Shown here: piece by piece, positions 1-5,935 of the stretch
How the letters are laid out: each line of letters begins with the position of its first letter
Position numbering within the stretch: position 1 is the first letter of the stretch
Assembly (NCBI GenBank): GCA_902795955.1
Contig: CADBNJ010000326.1
Location: forward strand, 1 to 9,428
Reading direction: 5' to 3'
DNA from: Oscillospiraceae bacterium
Lineage (GTDB): Bacteria; Bacillota; Clostridia; Saccharofermentanales; Saccharofermentanaceae
Length of the DNA stretch: 9,428 nt
The notes under the pieces: model-generated
What the model saw: only the letters and a program-made list of their open reading frames with translations
What the model was told of the DNA's origin: nothing
Databases searched by the model: none
Position numbers and translations under genes: made by a program

Positions 1-615
1 GCCGAAGTAATCTTCAACGTCTTCTTTTACCTGGCGTGAGAGCTGTGTACGCATATTGAACATAGTAAGAACTACGCCACAGATATTTATATCAGGATTG
101 AGTTTCTTCTTAACAATATTGATCGTCTCGATCAGCTGCGTAAGTCCTTCCAGAGCATAGTATTCACCTTGAATCGGAACGATAATCTCATCAGTCGCAG
201 TAAGAGCATTGATCGTAAGGAGCCCGAGTGAAGGAGGACAGTCAATGATCACATAATCATAATCATCAACTACTCCTGAAAGAGCATCCTTCAGGATCTT
301 CTCACGGGACATCTCATTGACCAGTTCAATCTCAGCACCGGCAAGATTGATATTGGTAGGAATGATATCTACATTTGCAGCTGATGTCTCAAGAATTGCA
401 TCCGATGCATCAACTCCGTTCTTGAGAACATCATAGATAGTATTCTCAAGTTCTCCCTTATCGATTCCAAGTCCGCTTGTTGCATTTCCCTGAGGATCAA
501 GATCTACAACAAGTACCTTTTTACGTTTTTTGCCGATAAAGGCTGCAAGATTGATGGCAGTAGTCGTCTTACCGACTCCACCCTTCTGATTTGCTATTGC
601 AATTACTTTACCCAT
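1..615 (-). CDS. parA: ParA/Soj chromosome-partitioning ATPase, C-terminus beyond window
   Basis: The first 205 codons of a ParA/Soj family ATPase are present; the usual length is about 250-260 residues, so about 50 residues lie off the left edge. The deviant Walker A motif is at residues 10-18 (QKGGVGKTT, with signature Lys11 and catalytic Lys16). VVDLDPQGNATSG at 36-48 is the switch I/Walker A' region, and VIIDCPPSLGLL at 122-133 is Walker B. The family binds DNA non-specifically as an ATP dimer and works with ParB bound at parS to separate origins; Soj also modulates DnaA. The start is ATG at 613-615, with AAGGAG (minus strand) about 6 nt upstream. Two parS-like palindromes lie just upstream, supporting a chromosomal ParABS role. 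parB would be expected next, outside the window. Confidence 0.95.
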   Translation of the reverse strand, partial: MGKVIAIANQKGGVGKTTTAINLAAFIGKKRKKVLVVDLDPQGNATSGLGIDKGELENTIYDVLKNGVDASDAILETSAANVDIIPTNINLAGAEIELVNEMSREKILKDALSGVVDDYDYVIIDCPPSLGLLTINALTATDEIIVPIQGEYYALEGLTQLIETINIVKKKLNPDINICGVVLTMFNMRTQLSRQVKEDVEDYFG

Positions 616-619
616 ACAA

Positions 620-627
620 TTCTCCTT
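620..627 (-). promoter_or_regulatory. Ribosome binding site of parA
   Basis: Read on the minus strand this is TAAGGAGA, a strong Shine-Dalgarno match about 6 nt before the parA ATG. It directly abuts the AT-rich inverted repeat at 627-655, so the structure could influence ribosome access. Confidence 0.7.
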
Positions 628-655
628 AAGTAATATATATACATTATATTACTTA
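627..655 (-). promoter_or_regulatory. 11-bp inverted repeat in the parA leader
   Basis: Perfect arms TAAGTAATATA (627-637) and TATATTACTTA (645-655) flank a 7-nt spacer. The repeat ends immediately beside the parA Shine-Dalgarno sequence. Its right arm overlaps a TATAAT hexamer on the minus strand (643-648) that could be a -10 element; no good -35 is visible. It could be an operator for autoregulation or an mRNA hairpin. The repeat is seen directly; its function is inferred. Confidence 0.45.
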
Positions 656-710
656 TCGGGATAAATACATATTTCATTACAATTACAGATTACAATTATA
701 TGATTGAATA

Positions 711-730
711 ATTGTTCCACGTGGAACAAT
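711..730. promoter_or_regulatory. parS: parS centromere-like site 1
   Basis: A 20-bp perfect palindrome contains the 16-mer TGTTCCACGTGGAACA (713-728). This closely matches the bacterial parS consensus TGTTTCACGTGAAACA, with the CACGTG core intact and a symmetric C/G change in each half. It lies just upstream of parA. ParB/Spo0J would nucleate here, spread, and load SMC. Confidence 0.92.
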
Positions 731-748
731 CTGAATGAGATTTCAGAT

Positions 749-784
749 AATAGAAAGAGGAATGTTCCACGTGGAACATTCCTC
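749..784 (-). terminator. Possible gyrB terminator hairpin overlapping parS 2
   Basis: Transcribed from the minus strand about 30 nt past the gyrB stop, the 28-bp palindrome would fold into a 12-bp stem with an ACGU loop. A U-rich but imperfect tail (UUUCUAUUA) follows. This is compatible with an intrinsic terminator, but the tail is weak and the palindrome is already explained by parS, so the assignment is tentative. Confidence 0.4.
757..784. promoter_or_regulatory. parS: parS centromere-like site 2
   Basis: The 16-mer at 763-778 is identical to site 1 (TGTTCCACGTGGAACA) and lies exactly 50 bp away, centre to centre. Here the perfect palindrome is extended to 28 bp by the flanking GAGGAA/TTCCTC arms. 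The paired identical sites beside parA make the parS assignment very likely. The extension gives this copy the look of a hairpin as well, described separately. Confidence 0.92.
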
Positions 785-813
785 AAACAAAAGACAACGA
801 TGTAAATGATCAA

Positions 814-2916
814 TTATGAATCGATATTAGCTAATTTAGCATTTTCTTGGATAAACAGCTTACGGGGCTCGACCTGATCACCCATAAGAAGAGTAAAGGT
901 CTCGTCAGCTGCCTGTGCATCTGCAAGTGATACTTTAAGCAGCTTACGTGTAGCAGGATTCATAGTTGTATCCCATAACTGTTCGGAACTCATCTCGCCG
1001 AGACCCTTGAATCGCTGAATAAGAGGATTATCCCAATTATGTTCACGCTTAATATTCTCAACTTCTGCATCATCGTAAGCATAATATGCTTCCTCACCCT
1101 TATAAACCTTGTAGAGAGGAGGACAAGCGATATATACATATCCGCCTTCGACAAGAGGCTTCATATATCTGAAGAAGAATGTCAGGAGAAGCGTGCGGAT
1201 ATGTGAACCGTCGACATCGGCATCCGCCATGATAATACACTTATGATAACGGAGTTTTGTCTCATCGAATTCATCACCGATTCCTGCACCGAGAGCCATA
1301 ACGACAGGCTGCAATTTCTCGTTGGAATATACCTTATCGATCCTGGACTTCTCAACATTGAGCATCTTACCCCAGAGAGGAAGAATAGCCTGGTACTTAC
1401 GCTCTCTGCCCTGTTTAGCAGATCCGCCTGCAGAGTCACCCTCTACGATGAATATCTCACAGAATTCAGCCTCATTCGACTGGCAGTCTGCCAACTTACC
1501 CGGTAATGAATTACTCTCGAACACAGTCTTACGGCGGGTCATTTCTCGAGCTTTCTTGGCTGCATCACGAGCTCTTGAAGCGGACAGACACTTATCGAGT
1601 ATCATCTTAGAGATATCAGGATTCTCCTCAAGATATGTAGCGAGCTTATCACTTACGACTTTATCTACCATTGGTCTTATCTCAGCATTACCAAGTTTAC
1701 TCTTCGTCTGTCCTTCGAACTGAGGATCAGGGAGCTTTACCGAGATAATTGCGGATAATCCCTCACGGGTATCCTCGCCTTGGAGCTTTGCATCGTTATC
1801 TTTGAGATACTTATACTTCTTCGCATAATCATTGATAACACGCGTCATTGCAGTTCTGAATCCGATAAGATGAGTACCGCCTTCAGGTGTAGCGATATTA
1901 TTAGCATATGTATAAACTCTCTCCTGATATGAGTCATTATACTGGAGAGCGATCTCTACAAAACAATCGCCTGATTTAGTCGCAAAATAGATCGGCGGAG
2001 TATTGATAACTTCGCGTCCTTTGTTCAAATACTCGACAAATGATATGATTCCTCCGTCATAATGGAGATGCTTCTTAAGAGGTTCCGGTCCTCTGTCATC
2101 ACACAGATCGATCGTTACTTCTTTGTTAAGGAAAGCCATCTCACGGTATCTTGTGATCATAGAATCAAAATCGAATCTTGTCTCGGGGAAGATGGTACCG
2201 TCAGGAATGAAGTTTGTCGTAGTTCCTGTATCATTCTCATCACATTCTCCGATGACATGAAGAGGAACTGTCGTAGTACCTTTCTCAAACTCTATCTCAT
2301 AGATCTTACCCTCTCTCTTGACCTGGACCTTCATGTGATCTGCAAGAGCATTAACAACAGATGCACCTACACCGTGAAGACCGCCTGAGATACTGTAAGC
2401 TCCTCCGCCGAATTTGCCCCCGGCATGAAGAACTGTATGAACGACCTCAACAGTAGGGATGCCCTGCTTGGGGTGGATTCCTACAGGAATACCTGAACCG
2501 TTATCTACTACTGTAACTGAACCGTCCTTCTCAAGTGTAACGGTGATGAGATCACATCTTCCTGCAAGAGCTTCATCAACTGAATTGGCTACGATCTCAT
2601 AGACAAGGTGGTGGAGACCTCTCAAGGTAGTATCACCAATGTACATACCCGGTCTCTTACGGACAGCCTCAAGTCCTTCAAGGACCTGAATATCCTCTTC
2701 ACCATAAGCACTGTTGTTGTTCGTATCGAATTCATCCTGACCTTCAGAAGCAGCCAGTACATCTGCCATCTTCTCTTCGCCAAAATCCTCTGTAAGGGCT
2801 CTCGGATTCTCAGCCAGGTTCCTGAGCTCATCAGGATCTGATTCCTCTACGGACTGGAAGTAAAGATCAACCTCACCCGTGGCATTGATCTTGTTCTCAT
2901 TGTCGTTGTCAGCCAT
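814..2916 (-). CDS. gyrB: DNA gyrase subunit B with acidic N-terminal extension
   Basis: The 700-residue gyrase B subunit supplies the ATPase and part of the cleavage site of the GyrA2B2 enzyme, which introduces negative supercoils. Visible in order: a roughly 70-residue acidic extension, then QVLEGLEAVRKRPGMYIG (77-94), the GHKL ATPase with Glu107/Asn111 (EIVANSVDEA) and DNGSGIPVGIHP (138-149), and GGKFGGGAYSISGGLHGVG (166-184). The TOPRIM domain has EGDSAGGSA (492-500) and DADVDGSH (565-572), followed by QRFKGLGEM (634-642). The ATG at 2914-2916 has GAGGTG about 7 nt upstream, better than the internal Met50. Compared with E. coli, Asp45, Arg76 and Lys447 positions are Ala110, Ser141 and Trp515. 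GyrB rather than ParE is inferred from context. gyrA does not follow; parA does. Confidence 0.96.
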   Translation of the reverse strand: MADNDNENKINATGEVDLYFQSVEESDPDELRNLAENPRALTEDFGEEKMADVLAASEGQDEFDTNNNSAYGEEDIQVLEGLEAVRKRPGMYIGDTTLRGLHHLVYEIVANSVDEALAGRCDLITVTLEKDGSVTVVDNGSGIPVGIHPKQGIPTVEVVHTVLHAGGKFGGGAYSISGGLHGVGASVVNALADHMKVQVKREGKIYEIEFEKGTTTVPLHVIGECDENDTGTTTNFIPDGTIFPETRFDFDSMITRYREMAFLNKEVTIDLCDDRGPEPLKKHLHYDGGIISFVEYLNKGREVINTPPIYFATKSGDCFVEIALQYNDSYQERVYTYANNIATPEGGTHLIGFRTAMTRVINDYAKKYKYLKDNDAKLQGEDTREGLSAIISVKLPDPQFEGQTKSKLGNAEIRPMVDKVVSDKLATYLEENPDISKMILDKCLSASRARDAAKKAREMTRRKTVFESNSLPGKLADCQSNEAEFCEIFIVEGDSAGGSAKQGRERKYQAILPLWGKMLNVEKSRIDKVYSNEKLQPVVMALGAGIGDEFDETKLRYHKCIIMADADVDGSHIRTLLLTFFFRYMKPLVEGGYVYIACPPLYKVYKGEEAYYAYDDAEVENIKREHNWDNPLIQRFKGLGEMSSEQLWDTTMNPATRKLLKVSLADAQAADETFTLLMGDQVEPRKLFIQENAKLANIDS

Positions 2917-2921
2917 TTTTA

Positions 2922-2929
2922 CACCTCAA
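2922..2929 (-). promoter_or_regulatory. Ribosome binding site deciding the gyrB start
   Basis: On the minus strand GAGGTGT lies 6-7 nt before the ATG at 2914-2916. This supports translation from the first Met, and therefore that the long acidic N-terminal extension is really made. Confidence 0.65.
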
Positions 2930-2942
2930 ATATCAAAAATAT

Positions 2943-2972
2943 TTTATATATAAACCGATTTAACATTGTTAA
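2943..2972 (-). promoter_or_regulatory. Candidate gyrB-proximal promoter
   Basis: On the minus strand a TTAACA hexamer (2967-2972, one change from TTGACA) is followed after 16-18 bp by TATATA (2945-2950) or TATAAA (2943-2948). The -35 hexamer lies inside the palindrome at 2957-2975, so a protein bound there would block it. The region is AT-rich, so chance matches are possible. Confidence 0.4.
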
Positions 2973-2975
2973 ATC
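2957..2975. promoter_or_regulatory. 19-bp palindromic operator-like site upstream of gyrB
   Basis: GATTTAACA-T-TGTTAAATC is perfectly symmetric around its central base. It overlaps the last bases of remB, including part of the stop codon, and lies about 40 bp before gyrB. Its 15-bp core TTTAACA-N-TGTTAAA recurs at 5808-5822 in the dnaA-dnaN gap, both times preceded by CG-A. The symmetry and recurrence suggest a binding site for a dimeric regulator that I cannot name. Confidence 0.55.
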
Positions 2976-3225
2976 AATCAAATACCTCGCCGGACAGGCG
3001 TCTTTGCAGTACATTAACGGATAGGGAGGACACATATGTACCTTCATCTGTAACGATAACAGACTTCGGAACCTCCTCAGAAGTATACTGCAGACGGCCG
3101 CGGTCATCCTCCGAATTGATATAATCCGTTACCATCCTGCTCTGCGGAGGTACTGCTTCAAGATTGATGACCGCCAGTATTGAACGCTTAAGAACAGCAG
3201 TATCTGTGCTTAAATGAATATACAT
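2974..3225 (-). CDS. remB: RemB-like extracellular matrix regulator (DUF370)
   Basis: This 83-residue protein matches the RemB/YaaB family. It starts MYIHLSTDTAVLKR like B. subtilis RemB, carries VPKSVIVTDEGTYVSSLS at about 52-69 (family PKSIVVT...YYSPLS), and ends with the basic VLQRRL. The length is near the family norm of about 80. It sits exactly where remB sits in Bacillus, between recF and gyrB. In B. subtilis, RemA and RemB promote expression of biofilm-matrix genes; RemA is a DNA-binding ring, whereas RemB's mechanism is less clear. The ATG at 3223-3225 has GGAG about 8 nt upstream. The stop overlaps the palindrome upstream of gyrB, 57 bp before gyrB, suggesting co-transcription plus a separate gyrB control point. 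Confidence 0.85.
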   Translation of the reverse strand: MYIHLSTDTAVLKRSILAVINLEAVPPQSRMVTDYINSEDDRGRLQYTSEEVPKSVIVTDEGTYVSSLSVNVLQRRLSGEVFD

Positions 3226-3263
3226 CCGTCTCTCTCCGACTAATATTTACTATACTACAAGCA

Positions 3264-3272
3264 ATTATAACA
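3264..3272 (-). promoter_or_regulatory. Candidate extended -10 promoter for remB-gyrB
   Basis: On the minus strand TGTTATAAT is a perfect extended -10 (TGnTATAAT), about 39 nt before the remB start. No recognisable -35 is seen, which is tolerable for extended -10 promoters. The surrounding 60 bp are almost pure A/T, lowering confidence. Confidence 0.4.
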
Positions 3273-3280
3273 TAATAAAA

Positions 3281-3298
3281 TATTATAATTATTATAAT
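3281..3298. repeat. Tandem 9-bp AT repeat between recF and remB
   Basis: TATTATAAT occurs twice head to tail, immediately after the recF stop. Each unit contains the palindrome ATTATAAT and hence TATAAT on both strands. It may be part of a promoter region or simple low-complexity drift. Confidence 0.6.
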
Positions 3299-3300
3299 TA

Positions 3301-4515
3301 TCAGGCGATAGAACCGGATTTTATGTGAAAATAACGAACGTCAGAAGGGTCTTCTATGAGGGATCTCATCTCTTTCTCGATGTAATCCTTATCGGTGCAT
3401 GTAATGAACAGCTGAGTGCCTTTGATAGCCGCTATAAGACTCATTCTGCGGTCCATATCAAGCTCTGAGAATACATCATCGAGAAGAAGGACAGGTGTGG
3501 AACATACAAAACGCCTGATTATCTCAAGTTCAGACAGCTTAAGTGACAGTGCAGCAGATCTTTGCTGACCCTGGGAAGAGTATATTCTGGTCTGATTGCC
3601 GTTAAGGAGGATATCGATATCATCTTTCTTTATACCGACGGAAGAAATACGCTTCTCAATATCATATTTACGCGTTGATCTGAACTTATTAAGTATATGA
3701 GATGACAATATGCCCTTCAGAGCCTCAAAATCGCCCCTATTCAGCCCCCTTGACTTATATGTGTCAAGTAGACAGTGTTCGTTGATGAACGTCTCTAAGA
3801 GCTCAATACAGCCTGATATCGTAATATACCTGATCTTAAGTTCTTCTTTACCGCCGGAAATGGCATTATGATACCCGGATGCCACATCATCAAGAATGCT
3901 TATGAAGCGGTATCTGTGTATTATCAGTTCAGCAGACATGTCGGCAAGTGCAAAATCCCAGTAATCGAGCATGGAATCCGCATCTGCCATATTACCGTTA
4001 ATGCTCTTGAGAGTCTCATTCTTCTGATTGATGAGGCGGTTGGTCTGACCAAGGATGTTGAAGTAGGAAGGGGAGACCTTGGATATCATGAGATTAAGGA
4101 ACTTCCTCCTCTCGGCAGGTGCTCCTTTTATGATATTAAGGTCCTCAGGGGCAAATATAACAGTGTTACATATACCGATATAGTCTGAGATCCTGCTTAT
4201 CTGGGCGTTATTGCAGAATAAAGAGCGTTTTGTATTCTCTCCGTGCAACTCTGTTACATTGCGCAGTTCTATCTCTGTACCGTCATCGTCAGTCATGTTA
4301 AGGGTAATATCAAAGCCCTGCGTGCCCATCTTGATCAGATTGCGGTCCTTTGCCGTCTTATGTGATGTCACACACGAAGCAACGTAGATCGACTCTATAA
4401 GATTAGTCTTGCCTTCGCCGTTGCTGCCGTAGACAATATTAACAGAAGGCCCGACGTCAATATCGAGCCTTCCGTAATTCCTGAAGTTATCTAATCTTAT
4501 CCTGTTGATCCGCAT
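3301..4515 (-). CDS. recF: RecF, recombination mediator ATPase
   Basis: RecF is an SMC/ABC-like ATPase that binds gapped DNA and, with RecO and RecR, helps load RecA at stalled forks. This 404-residue protein is slightly longer than the usual 360-375. It has MRINRIRLDNFRNYG at the start, Walker A GSNGEGKTN (30-38), FAPEDLNIIKG (121-131), ERRKFLNLMISK (135-146), the ABC signature SSQGQQRSAALSLKL (313-327) and Walker B with D-loop PVLLLDDVFSELD (341-353). The ATG at 4513-4515 lies 2 bp past the dnaN stop with no strong Shine-Dalgarno, pointing to translational coupling to dnaN. yaaA/rlbA, often found between dnaN and recF in Bacillota, is missing here. Confidence 0.96.
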   Translation of the reverse strand: MRINRIRLDNFRNYGRLDIDVGPSVNIVYGSNGEGKTNLIESIYVASCVTSHKTAKDRNLIKMGTQGFDITLNMTDDDGTEIELRNVTELHGENTKRSLFCNNAQISRISDYIGICNTVIFAPEDLNIIKGAPAERRKFLNLMISKVSPSYFNILGQTNRLINQKNETLKSINGNMADADSMLDYWDFALADMSAELIIHRYRFISILDDVASGYHNAISGGKEELKIRYITISGCIELLETFINEHCLLDTYKSRGLNRGDFEALKGILSSHILNKFRSTRKYDIEKRISSVGIKKDDIDILLNGNQTRIYSSQGQQRSAALSLKLSELEIIRRFVCSTPVLLLDDVFSELDMDRRMSLIAAIKGTQLFITCTDKDYIEKEMRSLIEDPSDVRYFHIKSGSIA

Positions 4516-4517
4516 TG

Positions 4518-5621
4518 TTATCTTCTGATAGGGAGTATGAGGTAGATGTACTTCTCTCCTTCTGAAGGCTTAATGATACAAGGTCCCTGTGAACCGTTGA
4601 ATTCGATCTTGATCTCATCATCTTCAATATTCTTCAATGCATCAATAAAATACTTGGAATTGAAGTCAATATCGATGAGATCACCCGTAACCTTGATATC
4701 GATGCTCTCCTTATGATCACCGGTCTCTGTATTGGCAGATACGACAAGAGTTGAATCATCAGGCATCGACAGGCTTACGGGACATCTTCTCTCATCAGTC
4801 ATGATAAGAAGTGCAGCACGGTCTATGGAATCCATAAGCTTCTTACGTTCTATGTTCATTACAGTCTTGGGATTCTTAACGATTATCGATTCGAAATTGA
4901 CAAAATCACCCTGGATAAGCCTGGAGATGAGTCTTACATCACCGATATCGAAGAGGATCTGGTTGCTTGAATGATAAACAACCACTTCTGTATCGTCATC
5001 ATTGAGGATCTTGGACAATTCATTCATGGACTTGCCGGGGATGATGTAGTTCATGGTAGGGAAGTCCTCACCGACATCCTCGCGGTTAAGTGCCATTCTG
5101 AATCCGTCGATGGCAACGAGAGTCAGTGTCTTGCCGTCACTTATGATATTAAGACCGGTGAGCTTAGCTCTTGTCTGATCATTGGATACGGCAAAGCTCG
5201 TGTGGTTGATCATATTCTTAAGGATCTTCTGACCGATGACTATCTTATTGTCAGTCTCAATTGAAGGGATCTTGGGATAAGGTTCGCCGTCAAGACCCTT
5301 AATGTTGAAGTTAACGGAACCGCTTGTGATCGCGAGCTGGAACTTATCGTCAACCTTGATATCGATATTCTCCTCAGGCAGCTTCCTGATGATGTCATTG
5401 AATATCTTGGATTCAACAACTACGGAACCTTCTTCGAATATATCGGCTATAACTTCTGCCTCGATACCGGTCTCAAGATCATAACCTGTAAGCTTTATCT
5501 TATTATCACCGGTCTCGATAAGGATCCCGTCGAGGATCTTAACGGTTGAGTTACGGTTGATAGCCTTCATTACTACAGATATAGCTTCACTGAGATCAGT
5601 CTTTTTGCAGAAGAATTTCAT
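4518..5621 (-). CDS. dnaN: DNA polymerase III beta sliding clamp
   Basis: The 367-residue beta clamp has the family's usual length (about 366-378) and three-domain organisation. The dimer encircles DNA and tethers the replicative polymerase and many partners through a C-terminal hydrophobic pocket. Diagnostic segments are MKFFCKKTDLSEAISVVMKA at the start, TVKILDGILIE (26-36), TGYDLETGIEAEV (45-57), the DGEPYPKIP region, PGKSMNELSKIL in the middle domain, and YIYLILPIRR at the very end (the family ends with LPxR). The ATG at 5619-5621 has AAAGGAAA about 8-10 nt upstream. It is separated from dnaA by 314 bp and nearly abuts recF, so dnaN-recF form a tight unit. Confidence 0.97.
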   Translation of the reverse strand: MKFFCKKTDLSEAISVVMKAINRNSTVKILDGILIETGDNKIKLTGYDLETGIEAEVIADIFEEGSVVVESKIFNDIIRKLPEENIDIKVDDKFQLAITSGSVNFNIKGLDGEPYPKIPSIETDNKIVIGQKILKNMINHTSFAVSNDQTRAKLTGLNIISDGKTLTLVAIDGFRMALNREDVGEDFPTMNYIIPGKSMNELSKILNDDDTEVVVYHSSNQILFDIGDVRLISRLIQGDFVNFESIIVKNPKTVMNIERKKLMDSIDRAALLIMTDERRCPVSLSMPDDSTLVVSANTETGDHKESIDIKVTGDLIDIDFNSKYFIDALKNIEDDEIKIEFNGSQGPCIIKPSEGEKYIYLILPIRR

Positions 5622-5665
5622 TGGTTTATTTCCTTTCGATTTGAAGTGAACAAATTTCCTTAAAA

Positions 5666-5694
5666 ATTATACTACTTTGTGTTATTAAAATAAA
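5666..5694 (-). promoter_or_regulatory. Weak candidate dnaN promoter
   Basis: On the minus strand TATAAT (5666-5671) lies 44 bp before the dnaN ATG. The best 17-bp-spaced -35 is TTTATT (5689-5694), a poor match. The consensus -10 is clear but the AT-rich setting makes it uncertain. Confidence 0.35.
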
Positions 5695-5773
5695 GAAGAA
5701 CAGTGGCGGAATTTGTGCAATTTTCATATATATAAGCTATTTTGTATCCGTACTGTTATCGATGTAGATAATC

Positions 5774-5860
5774 TTCAAAACTCCATCAAAGCCAGTTAAT
5801 TCAACGATTTAACAGTGTTAAAAGTATGTTTATAACTCAAGATAATGCTATTCAAAACTC
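5774..5860 (+). repeat. Direct repeat TTCAAAACTC, two copies
   Basis: TTCAAAACTC occurs at 5774-5783 and 5851-5860, starts 77 bp apart. Each is preceded by GATAAT, at 5767-5772 and 5841-5846, though the gap to the 10-mer differs (1 versus 4 nt). The copies flank the palindrome at 5808-5822. No function is assigned; iterated elements are common in origins. Confidence 0.55.
5808..5822. promoter_or_regulatory. Palindromic operator-like site in dnaA-dnaN gap
   Basis: TTTAACA-G-TGTTAAA is a perfect 15-bp palindrome around a central base. It shares CGATTTAACA-N-TGTTAAA with the site upstream of gyrB (2957-2975). It sits about 185 bp upstream of the dnaN start. I see no convincing -10 just downstream, so it may act at the origin rather than on a promoter. 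Confidence 0.5.
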
Positions 5861-5865
5861 TCTGA

Positions 5866-5874
5866 TTATGAACA
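5866..5874 (+). promoter_or_regulatory. TTATGAACA box, possible non-canonical DnaA box 1
   Basis: TTATGAACA differs from the DnaA box TTATCCACA at positions 5 and 6 only, and position 5 is variable in the consensus. An exact copy starts 17 bp further on. I found no other exact copy in the window by eye. The link to DnaA is inferred from the location and from the unusual DnaA recognition helix. Confidence 0.35.
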
Positions 5875-5882
5875 CCGGTTTT

Positions 5883-5891
5883 TTATGAACA
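5883..5891 (+). promoter_or_regulatory. TTATGAACA box, possible non-canonical DnaA box 2
   Basis: This is identical in sequence and orientation to the box at 5866-5874. Looser relatives sharing TGAACA follow: TATTGAACA at 5916-5924, and TAATGAACA on the minus strand at 5930-5938. Confidence 0.35.
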
Positions 5892-5918
5892 ATCTGCCGA
5901 CATCAAGTTATCGACTAT

Positions 5919-5935
5919 TGAACAAAAATTGTTCA
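5919..5935. repeat. Inverted repeat abutting the dnaA stop
   Basis: TGAACAA (5919-5925) and TTGTTCA (5929-5935) are perfect 7-bp arms around AAA, ending at the base before the dnaA stop codon. The stem is AT-rich and lacks a following T-tract in either direction, so it is not a convincing terminator. It places two TGAACA cores in opposite orientation. Confidence 0.5.

Larger units (their letters stand above)
5622..5935. other. dnaA-dnaN intergenic region, candidate origin segment
   Basis: This 314-bp gap contains no open reading frame that I trust. In Bacillota the dnaA-dnaN gap commonly holds part of oriC, including the unwinding element. Here it is AT-rich and contains, from left to right: a possible dnaN -10, AT tracts (5655-5700 and 5723-5750), a TTCAAAACTC direct repeat (5774 and 5851), a palindrome at 5808-5822, two TTATGAACA 9-mers (5866 and 5883), and an inverted repeat ending at the dnaA stop. 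I found no canonical TTATNCACA DnaA box on either strand. The origin role is inferred from context and repeats. Confidence 0.55.

Noticed and set aside
3402..3410. TAATGAACA in recF, and similarly TGTTCATTA at 4853-4861 in dnaN and TATTGAACA at 54-62 in parA, as further boxes
   Set aside because: All are inside conserved coding sequence and inexact relative to TTATGAACA; they show that looser variants occur by chance.
3868..4188. Plus-strand open frame of 106 codons inside recF
   Set aside because: It is antisense to conserved RecF coding sequence, with no recognisable domain or ribosome site.
5874..5886. ACCGGT followed by a T run as a plus-strand terminator
   Set aside because: The six-base palindrome leaves no real stem and there is no plus-strand transcript ending here.
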